Below are positions 1 through 9,191 of a stretch of 64,000 bases of DNA, piece after piece. The notes under the pieces are model-generated. The model ran no database searches and was not told the DNA's origin. It was given only the letters and a program-made list of their open reading frames with translations. The stretch comes from JAGSPQ01 sp038206395. GTDB taxonomy: Bacteria > Myxococcota > Myxococcia > Myxococcales > Myxococcaceae. The stretch's first letter is position 1; every line of letters starts with the position of its first letter. The stretch is taken from assembly GCA_038206395.1 (NCBI GenBank), contig JBBRAX010000020.1, positions 1 to 64,000 of the forward strand. The letters run 5' to 3'. The position numbers and the translations under genes are program-made.

Positions 1-246
1 GAGTCGGCGGCGGCGCGGGAGTCGGCGGCGGCGCGGGAGTCGGCGGCGGCGCGGGAGTCGGCGGCGGCGCGGGAGTCGGCGGCGGCGCGGGAGTTGGCGG
101 CGGCGCGGGAGTCGGCGGCGGCGCGGGAGTCGGCGGCGGCGCGGGAGTTGGCGGCGGCGCGGGAGTTGGCGGCGGCGCGGGAGTTGGCGGCGGCGCGGGA
201 GTTGGCGGCGGCGCGGGCGGCGGAGTTGGCGGCGGCGCGGGCGGCG
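1..246. repeat. 18-bp tandem repeat encoding a Gly-rich stalk
   Basis: Twelve uninterrupted 18-bp units run from position 1 to 216 and a thirteenth lies at 223-240 after a 6-bp partial unit. The units differ only by a C/T change (gagtcgg or gagttgg). In the frame of the following gene each unit encodes V-G-G-G-A-G, so length changes would keep the frame. The repeat continues off the left edge, so its true copy number is unknown. Confidence 0.95.
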
Positions 247-3239
247 GATCCTCGTTCCCCGACAGCTGTGCGACTGCGGGGTTGCTGACGGTACCGCCTG
301 GTGGGACCACCACCTTTTCGGTGGACGTCTCTCAGGGAACGAGCACCACGTCGGGGACCTGTGGAAGCACGAGCGCGCCTGGCAAGGAGGCTGTGTACAA
401 GCTGACTCTCACCACGGCGCAGGACCTCAAGATCGACTCGATCCCCTCGGCAGCCAGCAACATGGATTCGGTCATCTATGTCCGCTCCGGCGACTGCACG
501 ACGGGCACCCAGTTGGTCTGCAGAGACGCCACCTTCACTGGCGGGACGGAATCGGTCACCCTGATCAACCAGCCTGCAGGTGACTACTTCATCTTCATCG
601 AGGCCTATTCGGCGACGACTGCGGGCCCGACGAACGTGACGGTCACCCTCTCGCCACCGACCCTCGCTCCTGCGAACGACACCTGCAGCGCACCGCAGGC
701 CCTCGTGTTCACCGCGGGCACGGCCAGCTTCAGTGGCAACAACACGGCGGCGACCAACAACAACCTCGCTGCCGACGCCACCCCGTCGTGCAGCGCGACG
801 GCGCGGAGCAGTGGCAAAGACCTCGTCTACGAGTACACGCTGACCCAGGCGCAGGACGTGACCATCGACGTCACTCCGGGCACGGGCCTCTCGCCCGCCA
901 TCTACGTCCGCGCGACGAGCTGCACGAGCACCGCGATTGCTGACGAGCGGGGCTGCATCGGCGCGTTCACCAGCCCGGTCAACCTGACGCTCTACAACCA
1001 GCCGGCTGGCACCTACTATCTCTGGGTCGACGCTCACTCCACGAGCACCACCTCGGGGACCTTTACCGGAACCGTGGTGCTCTCGGCGCCCACCCCGACA
1101 CCGGCCAACGACACCTGCAGCGCACCCCAGGCCCTGGTGTTCACGGCCGGCACTGCGAGCTTCAGCGGCAGCAACACCACGGCGAACAACAGCAACCTCG
1201 CCGCAGATGCCACCCCGACTTGCAGCACGACGGCGAAGAGCAGCGGAAAGGACGTCGTCTACCAATACACCCTCGCCCAGGCGCAGGACGTGACGATCGA
1301 CGTAACCCCCGGCGCTGGCTTCTCGACCGCCATCTACGTCCGCTCGACCACCTGCACGAGCACCGCGACGACAGACGAGATGGGCTGCAGGGCTGCGATC
1401 ACCGCCCCGGTCAACCTGACGCTGGTGAACCAGCCGGCGGGCACCTACTACCTCTGGGTCGACGGCAACTCGACGATCACTCCAGTCGGGACGTTCTCCG
1501 GCACCGTGGCGCTCTCGCCGCCAACGCTCACCCCGGCCAACGACACCTGCAGCGCTCCCGCGACGATCACCATCACCGGGACCACCGGCACGTTCAGCGG
1601 GAACACGCTTGCCGCGACGAACAACAACCTCTCGGCCGACGCGACCCCTTCCTGCAGCACGACGATGCGGAGCGCCGGTAAGGACCTCGTCTACCAATAC
1701 ACCCTCGCCCAGGCGCAGGACGTGACCATCGGCGTCACCCCTGGCGTTGGCTTGAACCCGGGCGTCTACGTTCGCTCCACCTGCGCGAGCACCACCCTCG
1801 CCGACGAGCGCGGATGCGCCGCCGTGTTCAGCAACTCCCCGGTCAACTTGACCCTCTTCAATCAGCAGGCGGGGACCTACTTCCTCTGGGTGGACGCGAC
1901 GTCGACCACGAGCAACTCGGGGACCTTCACCGGGACGCTGACCCTCGCGCCGCCAACCCCGCCGCCGGCCAACAGCACCTGCGCGACCGCCCAGACCATC
2001 GCCACCTTCCCGGCGGTGATCAACGGGAGCACCAGAAACGGTACGGACGACTACGACAACACCTGTGGCAGCACCACTGGCAACGACGTGGTCTACACCT
2101 TTACGACCACCACGGCGGGGCAGCTCACCGCCAGGGTAACGCCGAAGGTGACCGCGCCGACCCTGCGTCCGACGGTCTACCTGCGTGACTCGGCCAACTG
2201 CGCCTCCATCACCTCGACCGGCAGCCTCGGGTGTGTCAACGCCCCGGCGATCGGGAGCGACGGAAAGCTGATCGTCTCAAACCTGGCCGCAGGCACCTAC
2301 TTCCTGATCGTCGATGGCGCTTCAGCGACCAACGGCGACTTCAGCCTCGATGTCTCCTACGACCCGGTCGCTGCGGTGGCTTCCAACGAGACCTGCGCCA
2401 GTGCGGCTGCCCTCACCTTTTCGCAGGGCGTGGCGACCGCGAGCGGCAACACCCGCGGCGCGATCAATGACACCACCAACGCCAGTTGCTTTGCGACCGC
2501 CTCCGTCGGCCCAGACGTGTTCTACAAGTTCACGACCGGCGCATTCGGCACGGGCCAGACGGGTTGGGCGACGAAGGCGATCGTGGTCAGCCACAACGCC
2601 AACGAGTACTCGCCTCTGGTGAACGTCCGCGCGACCTGCGCCAGCACGCTCAGCGCCGACCAGCTCGCATGCAACGGCACCACCAGCTCGCCGCACCACG
2701 CGCTTGGAATTGCAGCCGCGTTGGCGAGCACCGAGTACTTCGTGGTGGTGGACTCGGCGAGCACCACCACCCCGGCAGGCGCGTTCTCCCTCGAGGTGGA
2801 CGTCGCTCCTGTTCCGGCGGTGAACGAGGTCTGCGCGGGCGCAATCGCGCTGACTGCGAACACCAGCACCCCCGGCACGACGCTGGGCGCGGTCAGCAAC
2901 TACGATGACAGCCCCAACGCCTGGTACACCGGCGCCGCGGGCTGCACCCTCACTGGCGGCGGGGCCGACGTGGTCTACACGTACACGGCTACCGTCACCG
3001 GCCCAGCGACGGTGACCGTGAATCCCCAGCGTGGCTTCGATGCGGCCGTCGCAGTCCTCTCGTCCTGCGTCCAGAACGCCTGCATTGATACCGAAGACAC
3101 CGGAGGGACCAGTGAGGTGGACAGCCTCACCTTCAACGCCACCCTCGGGACCACGTACACCATCATCGTCGACCACTTCTCGACCTCGACGACGAGCACC
3201 ACCCGCGCGGGCGGCTTCGTGATCTCCGTGCAGCAGTAG
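3..3239 (+). CDS. Large secreted surface protein with seven PPC-like repeats (5' partial)
   Basis: The reading frame is open from the left edge; the start codon and signal peptide lie outside the window. The 1,078 visible codons begin with about 80 residues of (VGGGAG)n linker, followed by seven beta-sandwich-like repeats of roughly 110-150 residues. Most repeats after the first open with a P-A-N-D-T-C-like motif and end with G-T-Y-Y-L-W-V-D-like strands, the pattern of bacterial pre-peptidase C-terminal (PPC) domains. Repeats 2 and 3 (about 660-1095 and 1096-1535) are close copies at DNA level, so the array grew by internal duplication. Paired cysteines in each repeat suggest disulphides and an extracellular location. 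No catalytic domain is visible; an adhesin or matrix role is inference. A hairpin terminator follows. Confidence 0.85.
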   Translation, partial: VGGGAGVGGGAGVGGGAGVGGGAGVGGGAGVGGGAGVGGGAGVGGGAGVGGGAGVGGGAGVGGGAGVGGGAGGGVGGGAGGGSSFPDSCATAGLLTVPPGGTTTFSVDVSQGTSTTSGTCGSTSAPGKEAVYKLTLTTAQDLKIDSIPSAASNMDSVIYVRSGDCTTGTQLVCRDATFTGGTESVTLINQPAGDYFIFIEAYSATTAGPTNVTVTLSPPTLAPANDTCSAPQALVFTAGTASFSGNNTAATNNNLAADATPSCSATARSSGKDLVYEYTLTQAQDVTIDVTPGTGLSPAIYVRATSCTSTAIADERGCIGAFTSPVNLTLYNQPAGTYYLWVDAHSTSTTSGTFTGTVVLSAPTPTPANDTCSAPQALVFTAGTASFSGSNTTANNSNLAADATPTCSTTAKSSGKDVVYQYTLAQAQDVTIDVTPGAGFSTAIYVRSTTCTSTATTDEMGCRAAITAPVNLTLVNQPAGTYYLWVDGNSTITPVGTFSGTVALSPPTLTPANDTCSAPATITITGTTGTFSGNTLAATNNNLSADATPSCSTTMRSAGKDLVYQYTLAQAQDVTIGVTPGVGLNPGVYVRSTCASTTLADERGCAAVFSNSPVNLTLFNQQAGTYFLWVDATSTTSNSGTFTGTLTLAPPTPPPANSTCATAQTIATFPAVINGSTRNGTDDYDNTCGSTTGNDVVYTFTTTTAGQLTARVTPKVTAPTLRPTVYLRDSANCASITSTGSLGCVNAPAIGSDGKLIVSNLAAGTYFLIVDGASATNGDFSLDVSYDPVAAVASNETCASAAALTFSQGVATASGNTRGAINDTTNASCFATASVGPDVFYKFTTGAFGTGQTGWATKAIVVSHNANEYSPLVNVRATCASTLSADQLACNGTTSSPHHALGIAAALASTEYFVVVDSASTTTPAGAFSLEVDVAPVPAVNEVCAGAIALTANTSTPGTTLGAVSNYDDSPNAWYTGAAGCTLTGGGADVVYTYTATVTGPATVTVNPQRGFDAAVAVLSSCVQNACIDTEDTGGTSEVDSLTFNATLGTTYTIIVDHFSTSTTSTTRAGGFVISVQQ

Positions 3240-3262
3240 CAAAGGCCAATCGCACGCAGCTC

Positions 3263-3301
3263 GGCGGCGGGGCTCTCAACAGGGGCCCGCCGCCTTCTTT
3301 T
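3263..3301 (+). terminator. Rho-independent terminator of the PPC-repeat gene
   Basis: A perfect 9-bp GC stem (3263-3271 with 3286-3294, ggcggcggg/cccgccgcc) with a 14-nt loop is followed directly by ttctttt. It lies 23 bp after the stop codon. The rest of the gap to 3495 shows no gene or obvious signal. Confidence 0.8.
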
Positions 3302-3495
3302 GGTGTGCCCAGCATGGGCGTGTCGAGGAGGTGAAAGCCCTCTGAGGAAGCTGGTCGCAGCGACCAACCGCGAGCCGCGAACAGAAACCGGATGAGAGGC
3401 GCAGGGACTCAGGGCGAGCGGCCCAATGACCGCGAGTTCTTGCGACCAAAGAGTCGAGCGTAGATCCGGAGGGCCGTTCGGCGCAGCCACTTGCA

Positions 3496-5262
3496 TTAGC
3501 GCCGATCGCCCGAAAGCACCTGGATCAGCGGCAGCAGCTCGTCGGCATGGGACTGGGAAAAGAGCGGAACCCAGGGTTCGATCTTGCCGGTCGCCCGCGG
3601 ATCTCCAGCCGCCAGACCGCCGGTCGAATAGTTCTTCAGCACCTCGGCGAGGGTGGCCAACGTCCCTCCGTGCCCGTACGGACCAGTGGACGTGATTCCG
3701 CGCAGGGCCGGAGTCCTGAACGCGCCCGTCGTCCATTCGCCCGCGACGAGCCCGACGTGCGAGCGCGATGCGGGCGCGTCGCTGAAGACACCGTCGGCAC
3801 GAAATTCACTGGCGAGCAGTGAGGGGATGCCGCCCTCGCGGCCGTCGTCCGCCTTGCCATCCTGGCGGCCGGTTGGAAATCGAACGACGTGGAAGGCGTC
3901 GTCAGTGAGGCGCGGCCCGTAGTGGCACTGAACGCAGCCGGCGGTGAAGAACATCTGCAGACCCTTCTTCTCGGCAGCGCTGAGCGCGGCAAGGTCGCCC
4001 GCGGCGTAGCGATCCAATGCGTTTGGTTTGACCCGCAGGGTGCGCTCGAAGGCGGCGATGGCTTTGCCGACATTCACGTAGACCCGGGTCACCGCGGCCT
4101 GGTCTACGGCGGTCATCGAGGCCCAGCTGGCCTCGCCGGGTTTACCGCTGGGTGGAAACCGCACGGCGTCCGACAGCGGCGGCAGGGTTCCGAAGATCGC
4201 CTCGTACCTCGCGCGGTACCGATCAAAGACTGCGTGGACGATGAACAGCCGCGACGACCCGACTTCCTTCGCGTCCTCGAGGGGTCCCAGCGCCTGTGCC
4301 CAGAGCGTGTCGGCGCGGCCGTCCCAGAACTGCCAGCGAGAATGGGACGCGAGGAGGATCGAAGGCGCATTGCGATCGACAAGGGCAACGCCAAGCGATT
4401 GCGGTCGGCCGTCGGCGAACGACAAGCTCGGGTCATGACAGGTGGCGCAGGCGACTGTTCCCGAGGGCGAGAGCGACGGGTCGGAAAACAGCAGCGCTCC
4501 CAGCAGGGCGGCGTCGGGATCATCTGCTTTCGCATTGGTCGGGTCAGGCGGCGGCGCTTCGGGCAGGCTCATCTCGCGCAACATGTCCGTCTCGCGGGGC
4601 GTGAACCCATCCACGGTTTGAATCGCGGTGGCCTGAGGTGGAGCGGTTCCGTCGAGCTTCGCCAGCGCTTGCCTCAGGCTCAAGATCAGCGTCTGTCGAT
4701 GCGGATCGTCGAGCGCATCGACCAGCTTCATCGTCCGCGTATCGACCAGCACATACAGCGGCAGCGGCGCGCGGACGAAGCGAACGGCCGCGAGACGGAA
4801 CAGCGGATCGAGCGCGACCTGCGTCGGTGCGTTGAGCCGGGCTTGCCAGCCAGGAACATCCGCCACCGCGGCGGGACCATTGTCGTCGTTGGCGATCAAC
4901 AGCTCGAGAACCTGGAGCCTATGGCCGATGTCGAGCGCCAGGAGCTCTGCCGTATGAGCGGCCTCCCACCGGCAGGTTCCGCACCAGGCGGCACTGACGC
5001 GGATGACGAGCAGGCGCGACTGCGGGGCGCATGGCTCGAAATAGCTGCCAAGTGAGACCCTGCCGTTCGTCGTCTGGAATGAGAGGTCGGGCAGGGTCAT
5101 GCCGAAATTGATCCCGAACGGCGCAGCAGGATACCCACCATCGACGCTTCCGCCGTCTACACAGACCGCTCGGGGGCCGGCGTCGGGGACACTCGACGGC
5201 GCGACGCAACCACAGACGACCCAGGTGGCGCAGAGCAGGCAGAGCGCATCTTGGAAACGCAC
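3496..5262 (-). CDS. Lipoprotein fusing a thioredoxin-like domain to a di-heme cytochrome c peroxidase
   Basis: This 588-residue protein starts with a lipoprotein signal (Cys19 in a V-C-G-C lipobox). Residues about 48-200 form a redoxin/TlpA-like domain with the active-site motif W-C-G-T-C (Cys94, Cys97). Residues about 235-588 form a MauG/CcpA-type di-heme peroxidase module with two heme c sites, CATCH (272-276) and CVQCH (443-447), and the family motifs F-W-D-G-R and G-P-Y-G-H-G-G-T. Peroxidases of this family reduce H2O2 or oxidise protein side chains in the periplasm; single-domain members are usually 320-400 residues, so the N-terminal domain is an extra. The gene stands alone, divergent from the Cys-rich lipoprotein at 5391. 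The fused domain might relay thiol electrons or mature the hemes; that is inference. Confidence 0.85.
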   Translation of the reverse strand: MRFQDALCLLCATWVVCGCVAPSSVPDAGPRAVCVDGGSVDGGYPAAPFGINFGMTLPDLSFQTTNGRVSLGSYFEPCAPQSRLLVIRVSAAWCGTCRWEAAHTAELLALDIGHRLQVLELLIANDDNGPAAVADVPGWQARLNAPTQVALDPLFRLAAVRFVRAPLPLYVLVDTRTMKLVDALDDPHRQTLILSLRQALAKLDGTAPPQATAIQTVDGFTPRETDMLREMSLPEAPPPDPTNAKADDPDAALLGALLFSDPSLSPSGTVACATCHDPSLSFADGRPQSLGVALVDRNAPSILLASHSRWQFWDGRADTLWAQALGPLEDAKEVGSSRLFIVHAVFDRYRARYEAIFGTLPPLSDAVRFPPSGKPGEASWASMTAVDQAAVTRVYVNVGKAIAAFERTLRVKPNALDRYAAGDLAALSAAEKKGLQMFFTAGCVQCHYGPRLTDDAFHVVRFPTGRQDGKADDGREGGIPSLLASEFRADGVFSDAPASRSHVGLVAGEWTTGAFRTPALRGITSTGPYGHGGTLATLAEVLKNYSTGGLAAGDPRATGKIEPWVPLFSQSHADELLPLIQVLSGDRR

Positions 5263-5390
5263 CCGTGAAGCCGTAGCACGAGAGCAACTCCACCGCGAAA
5301 CGCAGTGACCCCACCCGCGCGGTCGGTGGCGGTGGGACTCAGGGCTCTTCGCCAGCTAAGGGCCGTCTCTTTTCGCAGTGGGAAAGCCCG

Positions 5391-6375
5391 ATGATGAGGA
5401 TGCTGGCGCTGGCGCTGGTGGTGGTTGGCTGCTCGGGAAGCACGGGAGGCGTCGTCGGAGGCAACGTCCCCCAAGAGCAGTACAACACCGAAGGGTGCAA
5501 GGCGATCTGCGCCCACTACGCCTCGTGCGGCATCGCGCAGTTCGACTACTACCAGTCGGCGCTGGGCGCCTACGGGACGGTGGGCACGAACTTCTACGAC
5601 AAGGCGATCGAGCTGCGGAAGATCAAGTACGACGGGGCCGCTGCGGCCCGATGCTTGAGCGGCTACTCCAGCTCCGCTTGCGCGTTGAACGCGCAGCTCA
5701 CCACGGACGCCGATTGCCGCGCGATCTACGTCGGGCAGGTTCCGGTCGGGAGCGCCTGCGGCTACGGCCTGGTGGTGATCTCCGGCACCTGCAGCCAGCC
5801 GCCACAGGAAGGCAGCTCATGCAGCACTGCCACCCTGATCGGCAGCTGTGCCCCCGGGCTGGCCTGCGCGTCGGACTCCAAGACCTGCGTCAAGCCGAAG
5901 GTCGAGGGCGACAGCTGCAGCACCACCGCTCCCTGCGACACCTACTTCAGCTGCGTCAGCGGCAAGTGCACCCGCCCCGGCGATGTCGGCGCCAGCTGCG
6001 GCCCAGGCCGCCGGGTCGGGGCTCGGCTGCAAGCTCGAGCTCTTCTGCAATGTCTCCGGCAGCAGCGGCACCTGCGCGCAGCGGCTCGGAGAAGGCAACA
6101 CCTGCAAGGGCTCCGAGTGCGGCTTCGACCTGCGCTGCAGCAAGGTGACTGCGGGCGCAACCGACAAGACCTGTCACAAGCCGACCCCGCTCAACGGGGC
6201 CTGCACGCCTGCGACGGCCAGTGATTGTGCCTCGGGCCTGTTCTGCACCCGCAGCAGCCAGACCTGCCTCGCCCAGCTCGCCGACGGAGCGAACTGCACA
6301 ACTTCAGACGTCTGCAACCTCGGGGCGTGCACGTCCGGTAAGTGCGTCAGCTACCTGTCGTCGATCTGCATCTAA
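5391..6375 (+). pseudogene. Cys-rich (Dickkopf-N-like) lipoprotein, interrupted by a 1-nt frameshift
   Basis: Translation starts with a lipoprotein signal (L-A-L-V-V-V-G-C) and continues through an N-terminal domain and Cys-rich modules of the type G-x-x-C-x5-C-x4-C seen in many myxobacterial lipoproteins and often annotated as Dickkopf N-terminal Cys-rich. The frame is lost at about codon 205: the first frame runs on as Arg/Gln-rich noise to 6224, while the neighbouring frame carries the Cys-rich pattern on to a natural end at 6375. Removing the A at 6005 restores one reading frame (C-G-P-A-A-G-S-G-L-G-C-K). The intact product would be about 327 residues and cell-surface attached. A sequencing error is as likely as a true mutation. 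Function unknown. Confidence 0.75.
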
Positions 6376-6382
6376 GGCCAAA

Positions 6383-6421
6383 GCCCGCGGCTCTTATTTT
6401 TGAGCGTCCTCAGCCGCGGGC
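6383..6421 (-). terminator. Possible terminator between convergent genes
   Basis: A perfect 10-bp stem (gcccgcggct at 6383-6392 with agccgcgggc at 6412-6421) encloses a 19-nt loop. It overlaps the stop codon of the minus-strand ribonuclease gene. Only a short T run follows on the minus strand and none on the plus strand, so it may act in either direction or only as a processing hairpin. Confidence 0.4.
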
Positions 6422-7876
6422 GAAGTCGACGAAGCCGCGCTCGATGTCGGTGCTGACGAGCTCAACCTTCACCCGATCGCCGACGTCGAGGCCTTCTGCG
6501 CCGCGCACCAGCTTCCCTTCGGCGGCCGGGTGCTCGATGCGAACCCAGGTGCCTTTGGGCCCCGCGCCGGTGACGATCGCGTCGAACGCCTGGCCAGTGC
6601 GCCCCGTCAGCAGCATCGCCGCGGCGGATTTTCGCACCTGCCGCTCGACCTTCGTCGCGGCATCTTCCTGAGCGGTGCAGTGGGTGGCCAGCGCGGCCAG
6701 GTCGGCAGCAGAGTACGGCGGGCCTTCTTCGCGCAGCGCAGCCTTCACCTGTCGCTGGGTCAGCAGATCTGGAAAGCGGCGGTTGGGCGCGGTCGAGTGC
6801 GCGTAGTCCTTCACCGCCAGCCCGAAGTGGCCCGCGACGGATTTTCCCGGCAGCTCCATCGTGTATTCGCCGCGGCCGAGCAGCTTGATCACCGACAGCG
6901 ACAGGTCAGCGAAGCCCGCCGGGTTCTCAGCCCGCCGTCGATCGAGGAACTTCGAGAGCGCGACCGCGTCGGCGGCCGCCGGCAACTTCTCGCCCAGCGT
7001 GTTGGCGAGATCGACGATGCGCGACCACCGTTCGGGCGACCGCAGCACCCGGCGCATCGAGGGAAACTTCTTCCCCTCGAGGTAGCCGGCCACCACGCCA
7101 TTGGCGGCGATCATGAAGTCTTCGATCAGCTCTTTGGCCGGGTTCTTCTCTTCGGCGCGCAGGTCGGTGAGCGCCTCGCCGTCGAACACCGGCCGCGCCT
7201 CGACGGTCTGGAGCGTCAGCGCCCCGTGCGCGTGCCGCAGCTCCTTCATCGCCGCCGCCACCTTCAGCTGAAGGCGAAGCTGTGCATCGAGGCCGGGCAC
7301 CGCGGCCAGGGGCTTAGGCGCTGCAGCGCCCTCGAGCCAGGCGGCGACGCCGTTGTACGAGAGCTTCGCCTGGTTGCGGACGTTCGCGCGGTAGACGCTG
7401 GAGGCGCCGACCGCTCCGTCTGCGCTGACGGTCATGTCGACGACGATCGCGAGGCGATCGACGCCCTGCCCGAGCGAGGTCAGGTCGGTCGAGACGCGCT
7501 CGGGCAGCATCGGGAAGATCTGCGCTGCGGTGTAGACCGAGGTGGTGTTGGTGCGTGCGTGCGCATCGACGGGCGTGTCTTTCTTCACCAGCGCGTCGAC
7601 GTCGGCGATCGCCACCAGCACGCGAACGTCCGTGCCTTTGCCCGCTTCGGCGACCGTGAGCTGATCGAGATCCCTCGAGTCGTCGTTGTCGATCGACGAC
7701 CACAGCATCGTCCTCAGATCTTTGATCGCAGCATCGGGCTCACTGGCGGCCGAGGTGAACCGCGCGATCTGCGCGAGGGCTTCGGGCGAAAAGTCCGGCG
7801 ACAAGCCGCGCTCGGTCATTGCCCGGCGCGCGATTGCCTTCAGGTGGTTCCTGCTTAAATCGGAAGAAGGGCTCAT
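6410..7876 (-). CDS. RNB-domain exoribonuclease (RNase II/R-like)
   Basis: This 488-residue protein carries the RNB catalytic domain. The Asp-rich metal-binding segment S-I-D-N-D-D-S-R-D-L-D-Q lies at about residues 61-72, matching the D-D-x-D-x-x-D-x-D-D pattern of RNase II and RNase R. The last 60 residues look like an S1-type OB fold. The N-terminal cold-shock domains of E. coli RNase II/R are absent, making it shorter than the 640-810 residues of those enzymes. It should degrade RNA 3' to 5' in the cytoplasm; substrates are unknown. It lies 79 bp downstream of the exopolysaccharide acylation operon on the same strand and could be co-transcribed, but nothing suggests a shared function. Confidence 0.85.
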   Translation of the reverse strand: MSPSSDLSRNHLKAIARRAMTERGLSPDFSPEALAQIARFTSAASEPDAAIKDLRTMLWSSIDNDDSRDLDQLTVAEAGKGTDVRVLVAIADVDALVKKDTPVDAHARTNTTSVYTAAQIFPMLPERVSTDLTSLGQGVDRLAIVVDMTVSADGAVGASSVYRANVRNQAKLSYNGVAAWLEGAAAPKPLAAVPGLDAQLRLQLKVAAAMKELRHAHGALTLQTVEARPVFDGEALTDLRAEEKNPAKELIEDFMIAANGVVAGYLEGKKFPSMRRVLRSPERWSRIVDLANTLGEKLPAAADAVALSKFLDRRRAENPAGFADLSLSVIKLLGRGEYTMELPGKSVAGHFGLAVKDYAHSTAPNRRFPDLLTQRQVKAALREEGPPYSAADLAALATHCTAQEDAATKVERQVRKSAAAMLLTGRTGQAFDAIVTGAGPKGTWVRIEHPAAEGKLVRGAEGLDVGDRVKVELVSTDIERGFVDFARG

Positions 7877-7955
7877 GGACTCAAGAGACTAGCGTGCGCT
7901 GGACGAGAGATCGCCCAGCAGGAGGAAAGGGTGAGTGACGTTCAGATCGTCGAGG

Positions 7956-9191
7956 TCACGTGAAGGGGCTGAGGCCTTCGAGGGCGGGGGCGTCGAGCTC
8001 AGTGGCTCCGGCGGCGCGCGCGGCGGCGGTGAGCGCGTCGATGTGTGCCCGGTCGACGCTCGCCGGGAAACCCGCTTTGCCCGCGGCTTCCTTGTACGGG
8101 TTCGCGAGCACCTTGCCCGCCTCGTGGCCCTTCAAGATCTTCCGCTTGAAGCCCCCGACCAGGGCCTTGAGGTGGTACCGGCTGCCGACGCGGAACAGCT
8201 GCAGCGTCTCGGTCTGAATCGTCGCGGCCAGCCAGCGGCGCTTGTAGTAGCTGAAGTCGGGCAGCATGTTGAGCTGCGCGCGTCGCGTGGCCAACGCCGA
8301 CTGAATCGGCAGCCAGGTCATCAGCGTCCCCGGCGAGAGCGCCTGGTGCGACTCGGCGTACACCGACTGGAAGTAATACGCGTTGAGCCCGTAGTTGCCC
8401 CACACCGAGCCGCCGATTGGCAGCCCGTCGAGCAGCAGCACCGCGACGAAGAGCTCGAGCGGCGCAGCGGGATCCGCGAGCAGCGCGCGGTAGGTGTCTT
8501 CGCGAGATCCGACGCCGGCCGAGCCGCGCTGCTTCCAGCTGCGGCGCTCGATGTCGAGGAACAGCTCGTACAGCGTCGCGCGCGCGGTCGGCTTGCTCGA
8601 GACCAACACCGAGACGCCGGGCGCGGCGAACAGCGACTTGAACTGCTTCTTCACGTTCCACCGCATCTTCTGCGACATCGCGGCGACGTAGGCCCTGGGG
8701 TCGGCGTACGTGACCTGCATCACGTTGTTCTCACGATCCGGCAGCCGGCGCAGCCAATGGTGGTGAAGCGGGAAGTCGGGCCCCGCATACAGCGCAGACG
8801 CCGGATCCTGCTGCGCAATCTCGAGCAGATCCCACCCGTCGCGCTTGTGCACCAGGTAGCGGAAGAACGCCTGCGCGACGCGCTGCTCGTCTTGCGGCAG
8901 CGCGACCACCTGGGGCCGTTCGACCTCGAGCGTGATGAGGCAGCTGAGCTTGCGGCCGTTGCCATCGACCGTCGCTTTCAGCGGGAGATAGCCGGTGAGC
9001 GCGGCGCCTTCGTAGGCCGCGAGGATCAATACCTGTGGCGAATGCTCGAGGTGCTGGCGATCGAACTTGAGAAACCCCGCGAGCCAGTACGGCGAGGAAA
9101 AGGGCGAGGCGTTGCGGGATGCGCGGTTGAGCGCCTCCAGCTGCCTCGCGTCGAGCTCGGCGAGCGTCGCGTGGGTGCGGACCTCGATCAT
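7956..9191 (-). CDS. BioF2/CelD-like GNAT-fold acyltransferase of the exopolysaccharide cassette
   Basis: A 411-residue protein with the duplicated GNAT fold of the BioF2-like acetyltransferase (CelD/BcsL) family. Typical segments are the central M-R-W-N-V-K-K-Q-F-K basic stretch (about 190-200) and the P-I-G-G-S-V-W-G core strand (about 268-275), followed by an N-A-Y-Y-F-Q-S-V-Y helix region. Such enzymes transfer acyl groups in polysaccharide or peptidoglycan-linked pathways. Its start codon overlaps the stop of the AlgJ/X-like gene by ATGA (9188-9191), so it is translationally coupled to the MBOAT/SGNH pair, which supports a role in modifying the same exported polymer. Substrate unknown. 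Confidence 0.75.
   Translation of the reverse strand: MIEVRTHATLAELDARQLEALNRASRNASPFSSPYWLAGFLKFDRQHLEHSPQVLILAAYEGAALTGYLPLKATVDGNGRKLSCLITLEVERPQVVALPQDEQRVAQAFFRYLVHKRDGWDLLEIAQQDPASALYAGPDFPLHHHWLRRLPDRENNVMQVTYADPRAYVAAMSQKMRWNVKKQFKSLFAAPGVSVLVSSKPTARATLYELFLDIERRSWKQRGSAGVGSREDTYRALLADPAAPLELFVAVLLLDGLPIGGSVWGNYGLNAYYFQSVYAESHQALSPGTLMTWLPIQSALATRRAQLNMLPDFSYYKRRWLAATIQTETLQLFRVGSRYHLKALVGGFKRKILKGHEAGKVLANPYKEAAGKAGFPASVDRAHIDALTAAARAAGATELDAPALEGLSPFT

Noticed and set aside
1..246. Tandem repeat as possible CRISPR array
   Set aside because: Units are directly adjacent, with no unique spacers, and they encode protein in frame with the downstream gene.
2322..3242. 306-codon minus-strand frame opposite the PPC-repeat protein
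   Set aside because: Antisense to a conserved repeat protein; Arg/Gly/Val-rich shadow.
6530..7858. 442-codon frame opposite the RNB ribonuclease
   Set aside because: Antisense to a gene with clear catalytic motifs; composition typical of a shadow frame.
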